From 2-12-FULL-41-17 sp964562855 (GTDB lineage Bacteria; Patescibacteriota; Microgenomatia; Curtissbacterales; GWA2-41-24): DNA of 35,267 nucleotides. Location of the stretch: positions 1 to 35,267 of the forward strand of contig CAZLVB010000006.1 in the NCBI GenBank assembly GCA_964562855.1, read 5' to 3'. Shown in pieces: positions 28,507-35,267 of this stretch. Under the pieces are notes generated by a model. That model searched no databases, was not told the DNA's origin, and was given only the letters and a program-made list of their open reading frames with translations. The number at the start of each line of letters is the position of its first letter. Positions within the stretch are counted from its first letter, which is position 1. A program made the position numbers and the translations under genes.

Positions 28507-30537
28507 TTAATTCGGCTGGATGTATTCTTGCTCCATGCTTTTAAGCTTTGCTGCAAGTTGTGGATAAAGTTTTAAGTTTGGATCTTTTTTCAATATGGTT
28601 TTAGCCTCGTTTTGCGCTTGGGCAATGAGTTGTTGATCGGAGATGTCGGCAATTTTGAGATTAACGTAACCTGATTGTCTGAGGCCAAAGATTTCACCCG
28701 GACCGCGCATTTTAAGGTCGATTTCGGCAAGCTCAAAGCCGACGTTTACCTTCTCCAAGCTTTTAAGACGCCTGAGAGAATTTAGTGAGTTTGAATCGGA
28801 AAAAATCAGACAATAAGATTTGTGTCGACTTCGGCCTACCCGGCCGCGCAATTGGTGAAGCTGAGCAAGGCCGAAACGGTCAGCAGACTCGATCATCATG
28901 ACTGTCGCATTTGGTATGTCGATACCAACTTCGACGACAGGCGTTGCAACCAGGATATCGATTTTTTTGTTTTTAAATTCTTTCATTATTTTATCTTTCT
29001 CTTTTGACTTGAGTCTTCCGTGAAGCAGGCCCAGTTTTATTTTTTTGGAAAAAAGTTTTTTTAATTTTTCAAATTCGTCAAGTGCAGCTTTGACAGTTGA
29101 CATGCTTTCGGAAGGCTCAACAAAAGGGGTGATGATAAATGCCTGACGCTGTTGGCCTATTTGTTTTTCGATGAATTTGTAGGCGTCTGCCCTTTTAGAG
29201 TTGGGGACGACATGCGTTTGGATTTTTTGCCTTCCTTGTGGCATTTCGTCCAAGGCCGAAAGGTCGAGGTCTCCATAAAGAGTCAGGGCAAGGGTTCTTG
29301 GGATCGGAGTTGCAGTCATGGTTAAAATGTGCGGACTTTTGCTCTTCGAATTCGGGCTTGCCAATTTTCCTCGTTGAGCGACTCCGAAACGATGCTGTTC
29401 ATCAACGACTACCAGTCCAACTTCTTTTTTGGGCTTATAGGAAATTAAAAGTGCGTGTGTTCCGCAGACAATGTCTCCGTCTTCTTTTTTGGCGGCTGTC
29501 CAGATACCCACTTTTATCTTATGGTCCAGAAGCAGTTGTTTAAGGGTGTTTTGATGCTGGAAGGCCAAAATTTCTGTCGGTGCGGCAAAAAGCGTTGCCA
29601 GGCCGTTTTGATGAGCAAAAAAGGCGGCGGCTGCCGCAATTACCGTTTTCCCCGACCCAACATCGCCTTCAAGAAGCCGGTTTGCGCAAGTTTCTTTTTG
29701 TAAATCGGCAAGTATTTGGGACAGTGCCTTTTTCTGAGCCCCCGTTAAATCAAACGGAAGGTTTTTTAAAAAAGCATGCAGCTTGGCATTTTCGACTTGG
29801 AACTTGTGAGCTCTTCTTTGCGCTTTCCAGCTTGTTCTTCTCTGCGCGGCGGCAAGCTGCAGTGTAAAAAGTTCGTCAAAAGAAAGCCGAATTCTTGCTT
29901 TTTCAACGTCTTTTTGATTTTGGGGAAAGTGGATTTTTCGCAAAGCTGCTGGTAGGTCTATTAAACTTTGTCGACTGATCGTTTCGCCGGGTAAAAAATC
30001 CTTGGTTTTTGCAAGGCAGAGCGGTAGGACAGAGGCGATCTTATTTCTGAGCCACTTGGAAGTTAATCCTTCTGTTTCCGGGTATATGGGGACTAGCCTG
30101 CCCGTGTGTAGAGTTTGCGGAAGCTGTGCCCTTTCTTGCAAAATTTCATATGCTGGGGATATTAATTTAGGCTTGCCGTATTCGATCTTGACCTTGCCCG
30201 AGACCGACACGTATGTTCCGGGTTTGAGTGTTTTTGTTAAGTACGACTGATTAAACCAAACAAGATTGATGATTCCCGTAGGGTCGGCCAAGGTGGCTAA
30301 TGTTAAAAACTTGCCGCTTTTGGATCTGATGTTTTTTATTGTCCAAATATTGCCCCTAATGGTGACTTTCTGACCGTCTTCAAGATTTACGGAGAGAACG
30401 TTTTGTGAATAATCTTCGTATCGGAATGGGAAATGGTAGACAAGATCTTGCGCAGTTTTTATCTCAAGTTTTTTTAGTTTGCGCAGATAATACTCGCCTA
30501 TTCCCGGGATTTGTTCAATCGAGGTTTGGGGATCCAT
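28507..30537 (-). CDS. recG: ATP-dependent DNA helicase RecG
   Basis: Branched-DNA helicase for fork rescue and recombination, 676 residues. The N-terminal wedge/OB region has PGIGEYYLRKLKKLEI and VTIRGNIW. Helicase motifs are Q/Ia region FDLTGAQKKALSQI, Walker A LLEGDVGSGKTVIA, DEQH box VVVDEQHRFG, TMTATPIPRTLAL, VGIDIPNATVMMIE and QLRGRVGRS. The ATG at 30537 (MDPQTSIEQIPGIGEYY) is preferred: the 15 codons upstream (MENGKWKVENGKLHS) come from a CCATTTT simple repeat and look accidental. Confidence 0.97.
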   Translation of the reverse strand: MDPQTSIEQIPGIGEYYLRKLKKLEIKTAQDLVYHFPFRYEDYSQNVLSVNLEDGQKVTIRGNIWTIKNIRSKSGKFLTLATLADPTGIINLVWFNQSYLTKTLKPGTYVSVSGKVKIEYGKPKLISPAYEILQERAQLPQTLHTGRLVPIYPETEGLTSKWLRNKIASVLPLCLAKTKDFLPGETISRQSLIDLPAALRKIHFPQNQKDVEKARIRLSFDELFTLQLAAAQRRTSWKAQRRAHKFQVENAKLHAFLKNLPFDLTGAQKKALSQILADLQKETCANRLLEGDVGSGKTVIAAAAAFFAHQNGLATLFAAPTEILAFQHQNTLKQLLLDHKIKVGIWTAAKKEDGDIVCGTHALLISYKPKKEVGLVVVDEQHRFGVAQRGKLASPNSKSKSPHILTMTATPIPRTLALTLYGDLDLSALDEMPQGRQKIQTHVVPNSKRADAYKFIEKQIGQQRQAFIITPFVEPSESMSTVKAALDEFEKLKKLFSKKIKLGLLHGRLKSKEKDKIMKEFKNKKIDILVATPVVEVGIDIPNATVMMIESADRFGLAQLHQLRGRVGRSRHKSYCLIFSDSNSLNSLRRLKSLEKVNVGFELAEIDLKMRGPGEIFGLRQSGYVNLKIADISDQQLIAQAQNEAKTILKKDPNLKLYPQLAAKLKSMEQEYIQPN

Positions 30538-30550
30538 TGAATGTAATTTA

Positions 30551-30590
30551 CCATTTTCAACTTTCCATTTTCCATTTTCCATTTTCCATT
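30551..30590. repeat. CCATTTT-type 7-bp repeat upstream of recG
   Basis: Several near-perfect copies of TTTCCAT/CCATTTT. On the minus strand it reads as GGAAAATGG, offering a spurious in-frame ATG for recG. Confidence 0.75.
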
Positions 30591-30653
30591 GATTGTTTAG
30601 TGGTCATTTGAAAATTTTGAGATCAATGGCGAATGTTAAATACGAGAGCCTAT

Positions 30654-30770
30654 CTATCGCAGGCCGTAAAGGAGATAAAGGGCGAACTGGCCGACGATGA
30701 AACTTAATCCGGCGATTACAATTATGGCGATCCAGATTTTTTTTAGATAAGAGCGTTTAAATAGCTTCAT
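30654..30770 (-). CDS. 38-residue single-TM membrane miniprotein
   Basis: Between tyrS and recG on their strand. It starts MKLFKRSYLKKIWIAIIVIA and ends QFALYLLYGLR before TAG. A basic N-terminus (K/R-rich, about 11 residues) is followed by one hydrophobic helix to the end, giving N-in, C-out topology by the positive-inside rule. No Shine-Dalgarno site is visible. No family recognised by me with certainty; the compact charge-plus-helix design and intact frame in an otherwise gene-poor spacer support it being real. Confidence 0.5.
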   Translation of the reverse strand: MKLFKRSYLKKIWIAIIVIAGLSFIVGQFALYLLYGLR

Positions 30771-30833
30771 TATTGTTTTATTGTTAGATTGTTATATTGT
30801 TTTTAACAATTTAGCAATACAGCAATTTAACAA
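30771..30833. repeat. ATTGTTA/TAACAAT repeat downstream of tyrS
   Basis: ATTGTT-type units in the first half and their complements (AACAATT, AGCAAT) in the second give an imperfect inverted arrangement that could form a hairpin at the tyrS mRNA end. Confidence 0.55.
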
Positions 30834-32021
30834 TTATTCTAAGGTGATCCTCACAAATCTTTTTTTCCCCACTCTCATAACCTGATTGTTGGCAAGTTCT
30901 ATTTCTGGCTCTTCGATAACTTGACCGCCAATTTCCACTGCTCCTTCTTTTATTAATCTTTTTGCTTCTGATTTGCTGGGAGCCAGATTATTGTCTACCA
31001 GAAAATCGACAAGTTCAATACTTTTTGATTTGACTTTAATTTGCGGGAGAGAATTTGAAATGCCGCCTTTTTGGAACAGATGCTCAAATTCTTCCGCGGC
31101 GGATTTTGCAGCTTGTTCTGAGTTCAATTGCTCGACAATTGCAAAGGCAAGTTTCTTTTTGAATTGCATCGGATTTTTTCCTTTCTTGATTGCGCTTTCA
31201 ATTTGAGCGATTTCTTTCATTGAAACATCCGTAAGGTATTCGAACGATTTAACGATCGCGTCATCCGGGAAATTCATGATTTGCCCGAAGATTTCTAGGG
31301 GCGGACTGGTAATCAAAACTGCATTTCCTGTCGTTTTGCCCATCTTACTGCCTGAGGCATCGGTGAGTAAGGGGGTTGTTAACACAATCTTCTTCTTGTT
31401 GTTGATTTTGCGCATTAAGTGTCTGCCCATAAGCATATTAAAAAGCTGGTCAGAGCCACCTACTTCAACGTCGACGTCCATTTCTACACTGTCGTATCCT
31501 TGTAGCATTGGATACAAAAGTTCGCTAAACGCGATATCCTCACCGTTTTTAATCCTCATCTGGAACATATCCCGTTCGATTACCTGTCCATATGTAACTT
31601 GTGACGCTAAGCGCAGAAACTCTTCCAGGGTTATTTTGGAGAGCCACCTGCTGTTTTTGAGTAACTTGACGGGATTAGCGCCCTCAAAATCTAAAACCTT
31701 ACTCGCCTGGTCTTTATAAGTTTGTGCATTCTTTTCTACGTCTGCTTTTGTAAGCTGCGGGCGTGTTTTATCTTTTCCGCTTGGGTCGCCGATCATGCCG
31801 GTGAAATCACCGATTAAAAAAATTACCTCATGACCAGCCTGTTGAAATTGCCGAAGTTTGCGAAGACCCACAAGGTGGCCAATATGCAAATGCGGATTGC
31901 TGGCATCAAAGCCTTGGTAAACTTTAAGCTTTTTACCGCTTTCTAATACTTTTTTAAGTTCCTGTTTTGAAGGAATAATTTGGTCTACTCCCCTACTTAA
32001 CAATTTTTCAATTTTGTCCAT
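30834..32021 (-). CDS. tyrS: Tyrosyl-tRNA synthetase
   Basis: Class Ic aminoacyl-tRNA synthetase, 395 residues. The HIGH motif lies in QGFDASNPHLHIGHLVGL, then FLIGDFTGMIGDPSGKDKTR. QGYDSVEMDVDVEVGGSDQ is the Tyr-binding region, with the KMSKS loop present as GSKMGKTTGNAV. A C-terminal S4 RNA-binding domain (about residue 330 on) includes DNNLAPSKSEAKRLIKEGAV. The family also has TrpRS, but GGSDQLFN and the S4 domain settle on TyrRS. It starts at or very near its predicted transcription start. Confidence 0.97.
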   Translation of the reverse strand: MDKIEKLLSRGVDQIIPSKQELKKVLESGKKLKVYQGFDASNPHLHIGHLVGLRKLRQFQQAGHEVIFLIGDFTGMIGDPSGKDKTRPQLTKADVEKNAQTYKDQASKVLDFEGANPVKLLKNSRWLSKITLEEFLRLASQVTYGQVIERDMFQMRIKNGEDIAFSELLYPMLQGYDSVEMDVDVEVGGSDQLFNMLMGRHLMRKINNKKKIVLTTPLLTDASGSKMGKTTGNAVLITSPPLEIFGQIMNFPDDAIVKSFEYLTDVSMKEIAQIESAIKKGKNPMQFKKKLAFAIVEQLNSEQAAKSAAEEFEHLFQKGGISNSLPQIKVKSKSIELVDFLVDNNLAPSKSEAKRLIKEGAVEIGGQVIEEPEIELANNQVMRVGKKRFVRITLE

Positions 32022-32027
32022 ATTTGA

Positions 32028-32056
32028 ATCTTAGCTCGTTTTAAACTTTCTATCAA
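32028..32056 (-). promoter_or_regulatory. Promoter for tyrS, predicted leaderless
   Basis: On the minus strand: -35 TTGATA (32056-32051), 17-bp spacer, -10 TAAGAT (32033-32028). The expected start is about seven bases on, which is the tyrS ATG at 32021. Confidence 0.6.
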
Positions 32057-32132
32057 TCACTGCAGGTTCTGATTACGGGCCTTTCTGATTGTGGTTACTG
32101 ACATATCTTTAGATTTCACAGAAGTGCAATCT

Positions 32133-32181
32133 TAAGTTATGTCTTCCTCTGCTTCGCAGAGCGACGTAACTTAGATTTTTT
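32133..32181 (+). terminator. Stable hairpin with T-run upstream of the PBP gene
   Basis: TAAGTTA (32133-32139) pairs with TAACTTA (32167-32173), then GTC/GAC, then CTCTGC (32147-32152) with GCAGAG (32156-32161) and a TTC loop. ATTTTTT follows on the plus strand. No plus-strand gene lies immediately upstream, so it may block stray transcription out of the divergent region or attenuate a longer PBP transcript. Confidence 0.5.
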
Positions 32182-32193
32182 CTAAAATTAAGT

Positions 32194-32199
32194 TATAAT
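32194..32199 (+). promoter_or_regulatory. Perfect -10 box for the class A PBP gene
   Basis: TATAAT 15 bases before the ATG, with only a poor -35 (TTAGAT, 17-bp spacer). The predicted leader is about 9 nt. AAGG (32207-32210) before the ATG could act as a weak Shine-Dalgarno site. Confidence 0.5.
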
Positions 32200-32214
32200 A
32201 ACCTTTAAGGTTAG

Positions 32215-34773
32215 ATGAAGTTTTACTCAAGACTTGGGCATCGCAAGTTTTCCTCTCGGGTTGCTAAGCTTTCACAAAGATCGTACTCCAAGCACCCTTT
32301 TTTGGAGCAATCCAAATTCAATAAGCGCCGTTTCTGGATCCGCTTTTTCGGCTTAATGTCCACTCTCGTCTTTTTCTCCCTGATCGGACTTATCATTCTG
32401 ACGATATTCTCCTTTGTCGTCTTTGCTAAAGATTTACCCTCGCCTAATAAACTGACAGCTCGCGACTCATCTCTTTCAACCAAAATTTACGACAGAAACG
32501 GCAAGCTGCTTTACGACATTTACGGAGATAAAAACAGAGCTTTGGTCAACTGGAACCAGCTTCCCCCGTACGTAAAAGAGGCAACCATTGCCATCGAGGA
32601 CAAGAACTTCTATAAGCATAAAGGATTTTCGGCCTTGGGAATTGCCCGGGCTTTGGTTAATATCGTTGTCTTTCAGAAGCTTCAGGGGGGTTCAACAATC
32701 ACCCAGCAGGTGGTCAAAAATACACTTTTATCCCCCGAGCGTACGATAACCAGAAAAGTTAAGGAGTTCTTTCTGGCAATACAGGTTGAGCGAAAGTACA
32801 CAAAAGACGAGATTTTGCAGATTTACTTAAACGAGGTGCCCTACGGTGGAACTGCCTGGGGTATTGAAGCGGCTTCTCAAACATATTTTGGCAAAGACGC
32901 CAAAGATTTGACACTTTCTGAAGCGGTGATTCTGGCAGGCTTTCCTCAAAGGCCATCTTTTTATTCTCCCTACGGTACAAATCCAAAAGCATATGTTGAA
33001 AGGGCGCAAGACGTGGCCCGCAGGATGCGTGAAGATGGATATATTACGCGGGATCAGGAGGAACAGTTAAAGTCCGAGACTGCCAGTGTCCAATTTTCGC
33101 CCAATGAAGGAGGAATCAGGGCTCCTCACTTTGTCTTTTACGTCAGGGACCAGCTGATTAAAAAGTATGACGAGAAATTTGTAGAACAGGGAGGTTTAAA
33201 AGTTACAACCAGTTTGGATTTGGATCTGCAGGAAAAGGTTCAAAAAATTGTCACTGAAGAGATAGCTAAACTTTCGGAATTTAAAGTCGGCAACGGAGCT
33301 GCTGTTGTACTGGATCCAAAAACGGGTGAAGTCTTGGCAATGGTTGGCTCTAAGGACTATTTTGCCAAGGATTACGAGGGGCAGGTGAACGTAGCTATGT
33401 CACTGAGGCAGCCGGGTTCTGCCCTTAAGCCTTTTACCTACGCTACGGCCTTCAAAGCGGGCTACACGCCCGCATACACGCTTATGGATGTCCCAACTGA
33501 ATTTCCGGGCGGAGCCGGCCAGCCGCCTTATAAGCCTGTTAACTATGACGGGAAGTTCAGGGGTCCTGTGCAAGTTAGATTTGCTTTGGGTAATTCGATA
33601 AATATCCCGGCGGTTAAGATGCTGGGACTTGTCGGTGTTAAAAATATGCTTCGGACAGCATACGACGCAGGGGTTAAATCGCTTGAGCCTACTGACGAGA
33701 ACCTTAAAAGGTTTGGGCTGGCAATTACGTTAGGTGGAGGCGAGGTCAGACTTTTAGAGCTTGCCGGCGGTTACGCGACTTTGGCCAACGAAGGAACTTA
33801 CCATGCGCCTGTCTCGATTCTTAAGGTTGCTGACAGAAACAACAAGACGCTCGAAGAAGTTAAGGAATTCAAAGGGAAGGAAGTTTTAGGAAAGGATATT
33901 TCGTTTTTAATCTCGCATATTTTATCTGATGATGTTGCCAGATCTGCCGAATTTGGGTCAAATTCGCTCCTTAACGTTCCCGGTAAAACTGTGGCTGTTA
34001 AAACCGGTACGACAGACGATAAGCGTGACAACTGGGCAGTTGGATATTCGACATCTGTAGTGGCCGGCGTTTGGGTTGGCAATAACGACAACTCGCCGAT
34101 GAACCCGCAAATAGCTTCCGGTGTGACGGGTGCGACTCCCATTTGGAACCGGATAATCTCGGCGGCGCTTGCAGGAAAGGCAAACGGGGGATTTGGTAAG
34201 CCGGATAACGTCACGGCATTGGAAATTGACGCATTCGGAGGCGGACTTCCCTGCCGTGATTATCCAAAAAGAAGCGAGTATTTTATAAAGGGCACAGAGC
34301 CGACCCGAGACTGTCTGGTCGAGAAAACGCTCGACGGCAAGGAATACTTTGTCGTTGTGGAGTTTGATCCTGTTTCCACAGACGGCAGAAACCGCTGGCA
34401 GGAAGGAATAGATGCCTGGGCACAGGGTCAATCGGATTCAAAGTATCGACCGCCTTCAGAATTAAAAAACGAGCCGACCCAAAACCCGGACGAAATCAAG
34501 GTCAATATTAAAAAGCCCAATGATCATGATCAGGTCGAATTAAAATTTGAAACCGAAGCAGAGGTGGAAACAGGCAAAAAGGTTACAAAAGTTGAATTTT
34601 ATATTGACGGTTCAGTCAAAGACACAAAGAAAGACGGACCGTATAAATTTGAATTCACTTTTGCCGAAAGCAACAAAGGTAAACACAAGGTTAAGGTTAA
34701 AGCGACGAATGAAGCCGGAAAATCGGCAGAACGCGAAATCGAGGTTTCCGTCGGCGAGCCGTGGAAGGGTTAA
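32215..34773 (+). CDS. Class A penicillin-binding protein (PBP1A-type transglycosylase/transpeptidase)
   Basis: Peptidoglycan synthase, 852 residues. A basic cytoplasmic N-terminus (about 45 residues) and one TM helix (about 46-70) come first. The GT51 domain has AIEDKNFYKHKGFSALG (catalytic Glu), GGSTITQQVVKNTLL, RKVKEFFLAIQVERKYTK and ILQIYLNEVPYGGTAWG. The transpeptidase domain has the Ser in RQPGSALKPFTYA (SxxK), GNSINIPAVK (SxN) and VAVKTGTTDDKRDNWAVG (KTG). A C-terminal tail of about 95 residues (from NPDEIKVNIKKPND) has an Ig/Big-like beta pattern with KVTKVEFYIDGS and KHKVKVKATNEAGKS, perhaps wall- or substrate-binding. Shows that the cell makes peptidoglycan. Confidence 0.95.
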   Translation: MKFYSRLGHRKFSSRVAKLSQRSYSKHPFLEQSKFNKRRFWIRFFGLMSTLVFFSLIGLIILTIFSFVVFAKDLPSPNKLTARDSSLSTKIYDRNGKLLYDIYGDKNRALVNWNQLPPYVKEATIAIEDKNFYKHKGFSALGIARALVNIVVFQKLQGGSTITQQVVKNTLLSPERTITRKVKEFFLAIQVERKYTKDEILQIYLNEVPYGGTAWGIEAASQTYFGKDAKDLTLSEAVILAGFPQRPSFYSPYGTNPKAYVERAQDVARRMREDGYITRDQEEQLKSETASVQFSPNEGGIRAPHFVFYVRDQLIKKYDEKFVEQGGLKVTTSLDLDLQEKVQKIVTEEIAKLSEFKVGNGAAVVLDPKTGEVLAMVGSKDYFAKDYEGQVNVAMSLRQPGSALKPFTYATAFKAGYTPAYTLMDVPTEFPGGAGQPPYKPVNYDGKFRGPVQVRFALGNSINIPAVKMLGLVGVKNMLRTAYDAGVKSLEPTDENLKRFGLAITLGGGEVRLLELAGGYATLANEGTYHAPVSILKVADRNNKTLEEVKEFKGKEVLGKDISFLISHILSDDVARSAEFGSNSLLNVPGKTVAVKTGTTDDKRDNWAVGYSTSVVAGVWVGNNDNSPMNPQIASGVTGATPIWNRIISAALAGKANGGFGKPDNVTALEIDAFGGGLPCRDYPKRSEYFIKGTEPTRDCLVEKTLDGKEYFVVVEFDPVSTDGRNRWQEGIDAWAQGQSDSKYRPPSELKNEPTQNPDEIKVNIKKPNDHDQVELKFETEAEVETGKKVTKVEFYIDGSVKDTKKDGPYKFEFTFAESNKGKHKVKVKATNEAGKSAEREIEVSVGEPWKG

Positions 34774-34778
34774 GGTTT

Positions 34779-35267
34779 TTACTTTTTCTTATTTAACACA
34801 CTCAATCTTTTCTTGAACAAATTTTCGCGGAAGCCGCCTTCTTTGACGAATTTTGCTTTTAGAGATTCTATTTGCCTTTTAAGCAGAAATGTTTCCATTT
34901 GACAGTAAGTTAAAAGCATGTTGGCTGCCTTTTCGGGGTCTTTGGGGAGATTGGGGGTGTTTGGGATGTTTGGTTTTACCCAAATAGCCCTAAAATCCCT
35001 AATAACCCTAACTCTTTCGTCTTGTTTGTCCCAGATAGACAGCTTTCTTTGACGCAAAAAATCCTCGTAGTCTGTTGCCAGTTCTTTTGTTGAGCCTTCG
35101 GCGACACCGCAAAGCTTAATATAACTTTCCAGGCTTTGCATTGTGTAGCCCTCCGCAATGTTTTGCTTTCCCGAACGGGCTGCTTGCTCCATCTGATCGC
35201 ACGTTCTTGACCGTCTGTCGATGTAGCGTTTGACAAACTCGATAGTTAAATCGTGGATTACAGTAGC
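34779..35267 (-). CDS. Four-helix-bundle protein (TIGR02436/S23-like), 5' end beyond window
   Basis: At least 162 residues; the frame is open to the window edge (ATVIHDLTIEFVKRYIDRRS then TCDQMEQAARSGKQNIAEGY). The motifs QAARSGKQNIAEG, KLCGVAEGSTKELATDYEDF and LRQRKLSIWDK are those of four-helix-bundle proteins first found in 23S rRNA intervening sequences and common in CPR. Function is unknown. A proline/asparagine insert (KPNIPNTPNLPKDPE) encoded by a GGGGTGTTTGGGATGTTTGG-like repeat (about 34941-34975) lies between helices 3 and 4. An ATG at 35192 exists but would drop the first helix. Confidence 0.88.
   Translation of the reverse strand, partial: ATVIHDLTIEFVKRYIDRRSRTCDQMEQAARSGKQNIAEGYTMQSLESYIKLCGVAEGSTKELATDYEDFLRQRKLSIWDKQDERVRVIRDFRAIWVKPNIPNTPNLPKDPEKAANMLLTYCQMETFLLKRQIESLKAKFVKEGGFRENLFKKRLSVLNKKK

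Noticed and set aside
32022..32214. T-box riboswitch upstream of tyrS
   Set aside because: The tyrS promoter predicts a leaderless transcript, leaving no leader to carry a T-box; the hairpin in the spacer is oriented for plus-strand transcription.
33798..34431. Two minus-strand frames of 138 and 157 codons opposite the PBP gene
   Set aside because: Both are antisense to the transpeptidase domain and have no recognisable domain.
1..35267. tRNA or rRNA genes
   Set aside because: I found no cloverleaf with conserved T-loop or rRNA-like segment in the spacers; a tRNAscan/Infernal run would be needed to exclude them fully.

Overview
The window looks like chromosomal sequence from a Candidate Phyla Radiation (Patescibacteria) bacterium, most likely of Microgenomates type. 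This is inferred from gene style, not from a database search. The signs are a compact genome with ATGA and longer gene overlaps, few recognisable Shine-Dalgarno sites, a long monoderm-style type IV pilus cluster without a secretin, short A+T-rich minisatellites at gene junctions that intrude into reading frames, and a TIGR02436/S23-like four-helix-bundle gene. TGA ends several clear genes (carA, the ribokinase, nusB, khpA), so the code is not the UGA=Gly code of Gracilibacteria/Absconditabacteria. A 10-base N run at 18677-18686 shows that this is a scaffold.

Layout. (1) 1-2693, minus: carA, a ribokinase-family sugar kinase and carB (cut by the window edge), joined by 4-base overlaps. (2) 2770-7654, minus: gyrA and gyrB, separated by an unusual 265-bp region; then a clamp-loader delta'-like gene (7840-8517). 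(3) 8607-24855, plus: a type IV pilus cluster in the order pilB, pilT, pilC, major pilin, DUF2723 membrane protein, [YfhO-like membrane protein on the minus strand], second pilin, prepilin peptidase, GspH-, PilV-, PilW- and PilX-like minor pilins, an 86-aa membrane protein, pilM, pilN, pilO. (4) 24873-27518, minus: a tightly overlapped ribosome/RNA operon rpmF-nusB-acp-rnc-rpsP-khpA-trmD. (5) 27618-28505, plus: degV. (6) 28507-32021, minus: recG, a 38-codon membrane miniprotein and tyrS. (7) 32215-34773, plus: a class A penicillin-binding protein. (8) 34779-window end, minus: a four-helix-bundle protein, 5'-truncated by the edge.

How the genes work together. The pilus cluster supplies two motors (PilB extension, PilT retraction), platform (PilC), inner alignment proteins (PilM/N/O), maturation peptidase (PilD), two related major pilins and four minor pilins. 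This is enough for a retractable pilus for attachment or DNA uptake in a single-membrane cell. The two GT-C-like membrane proteins between the pilins could glycosylate pilins or cell-envelope polymers (inference).

Most unusual feature. Downstream of gyrB the last eight codons of GyrB plus stop (A-K-L-A-T-L-D-I-stop) occur twice more, at about 110-bp intervals. All differences are synonymous, and each extra copy follows a long imperfect hairpin. Similar, weaker cases of a duplicated gene end around a structured or repetitive element appear in the second pilin leader and upstream of pilM. This suggests an element or process that inserts at gene termini and leaves the peptide end intact.
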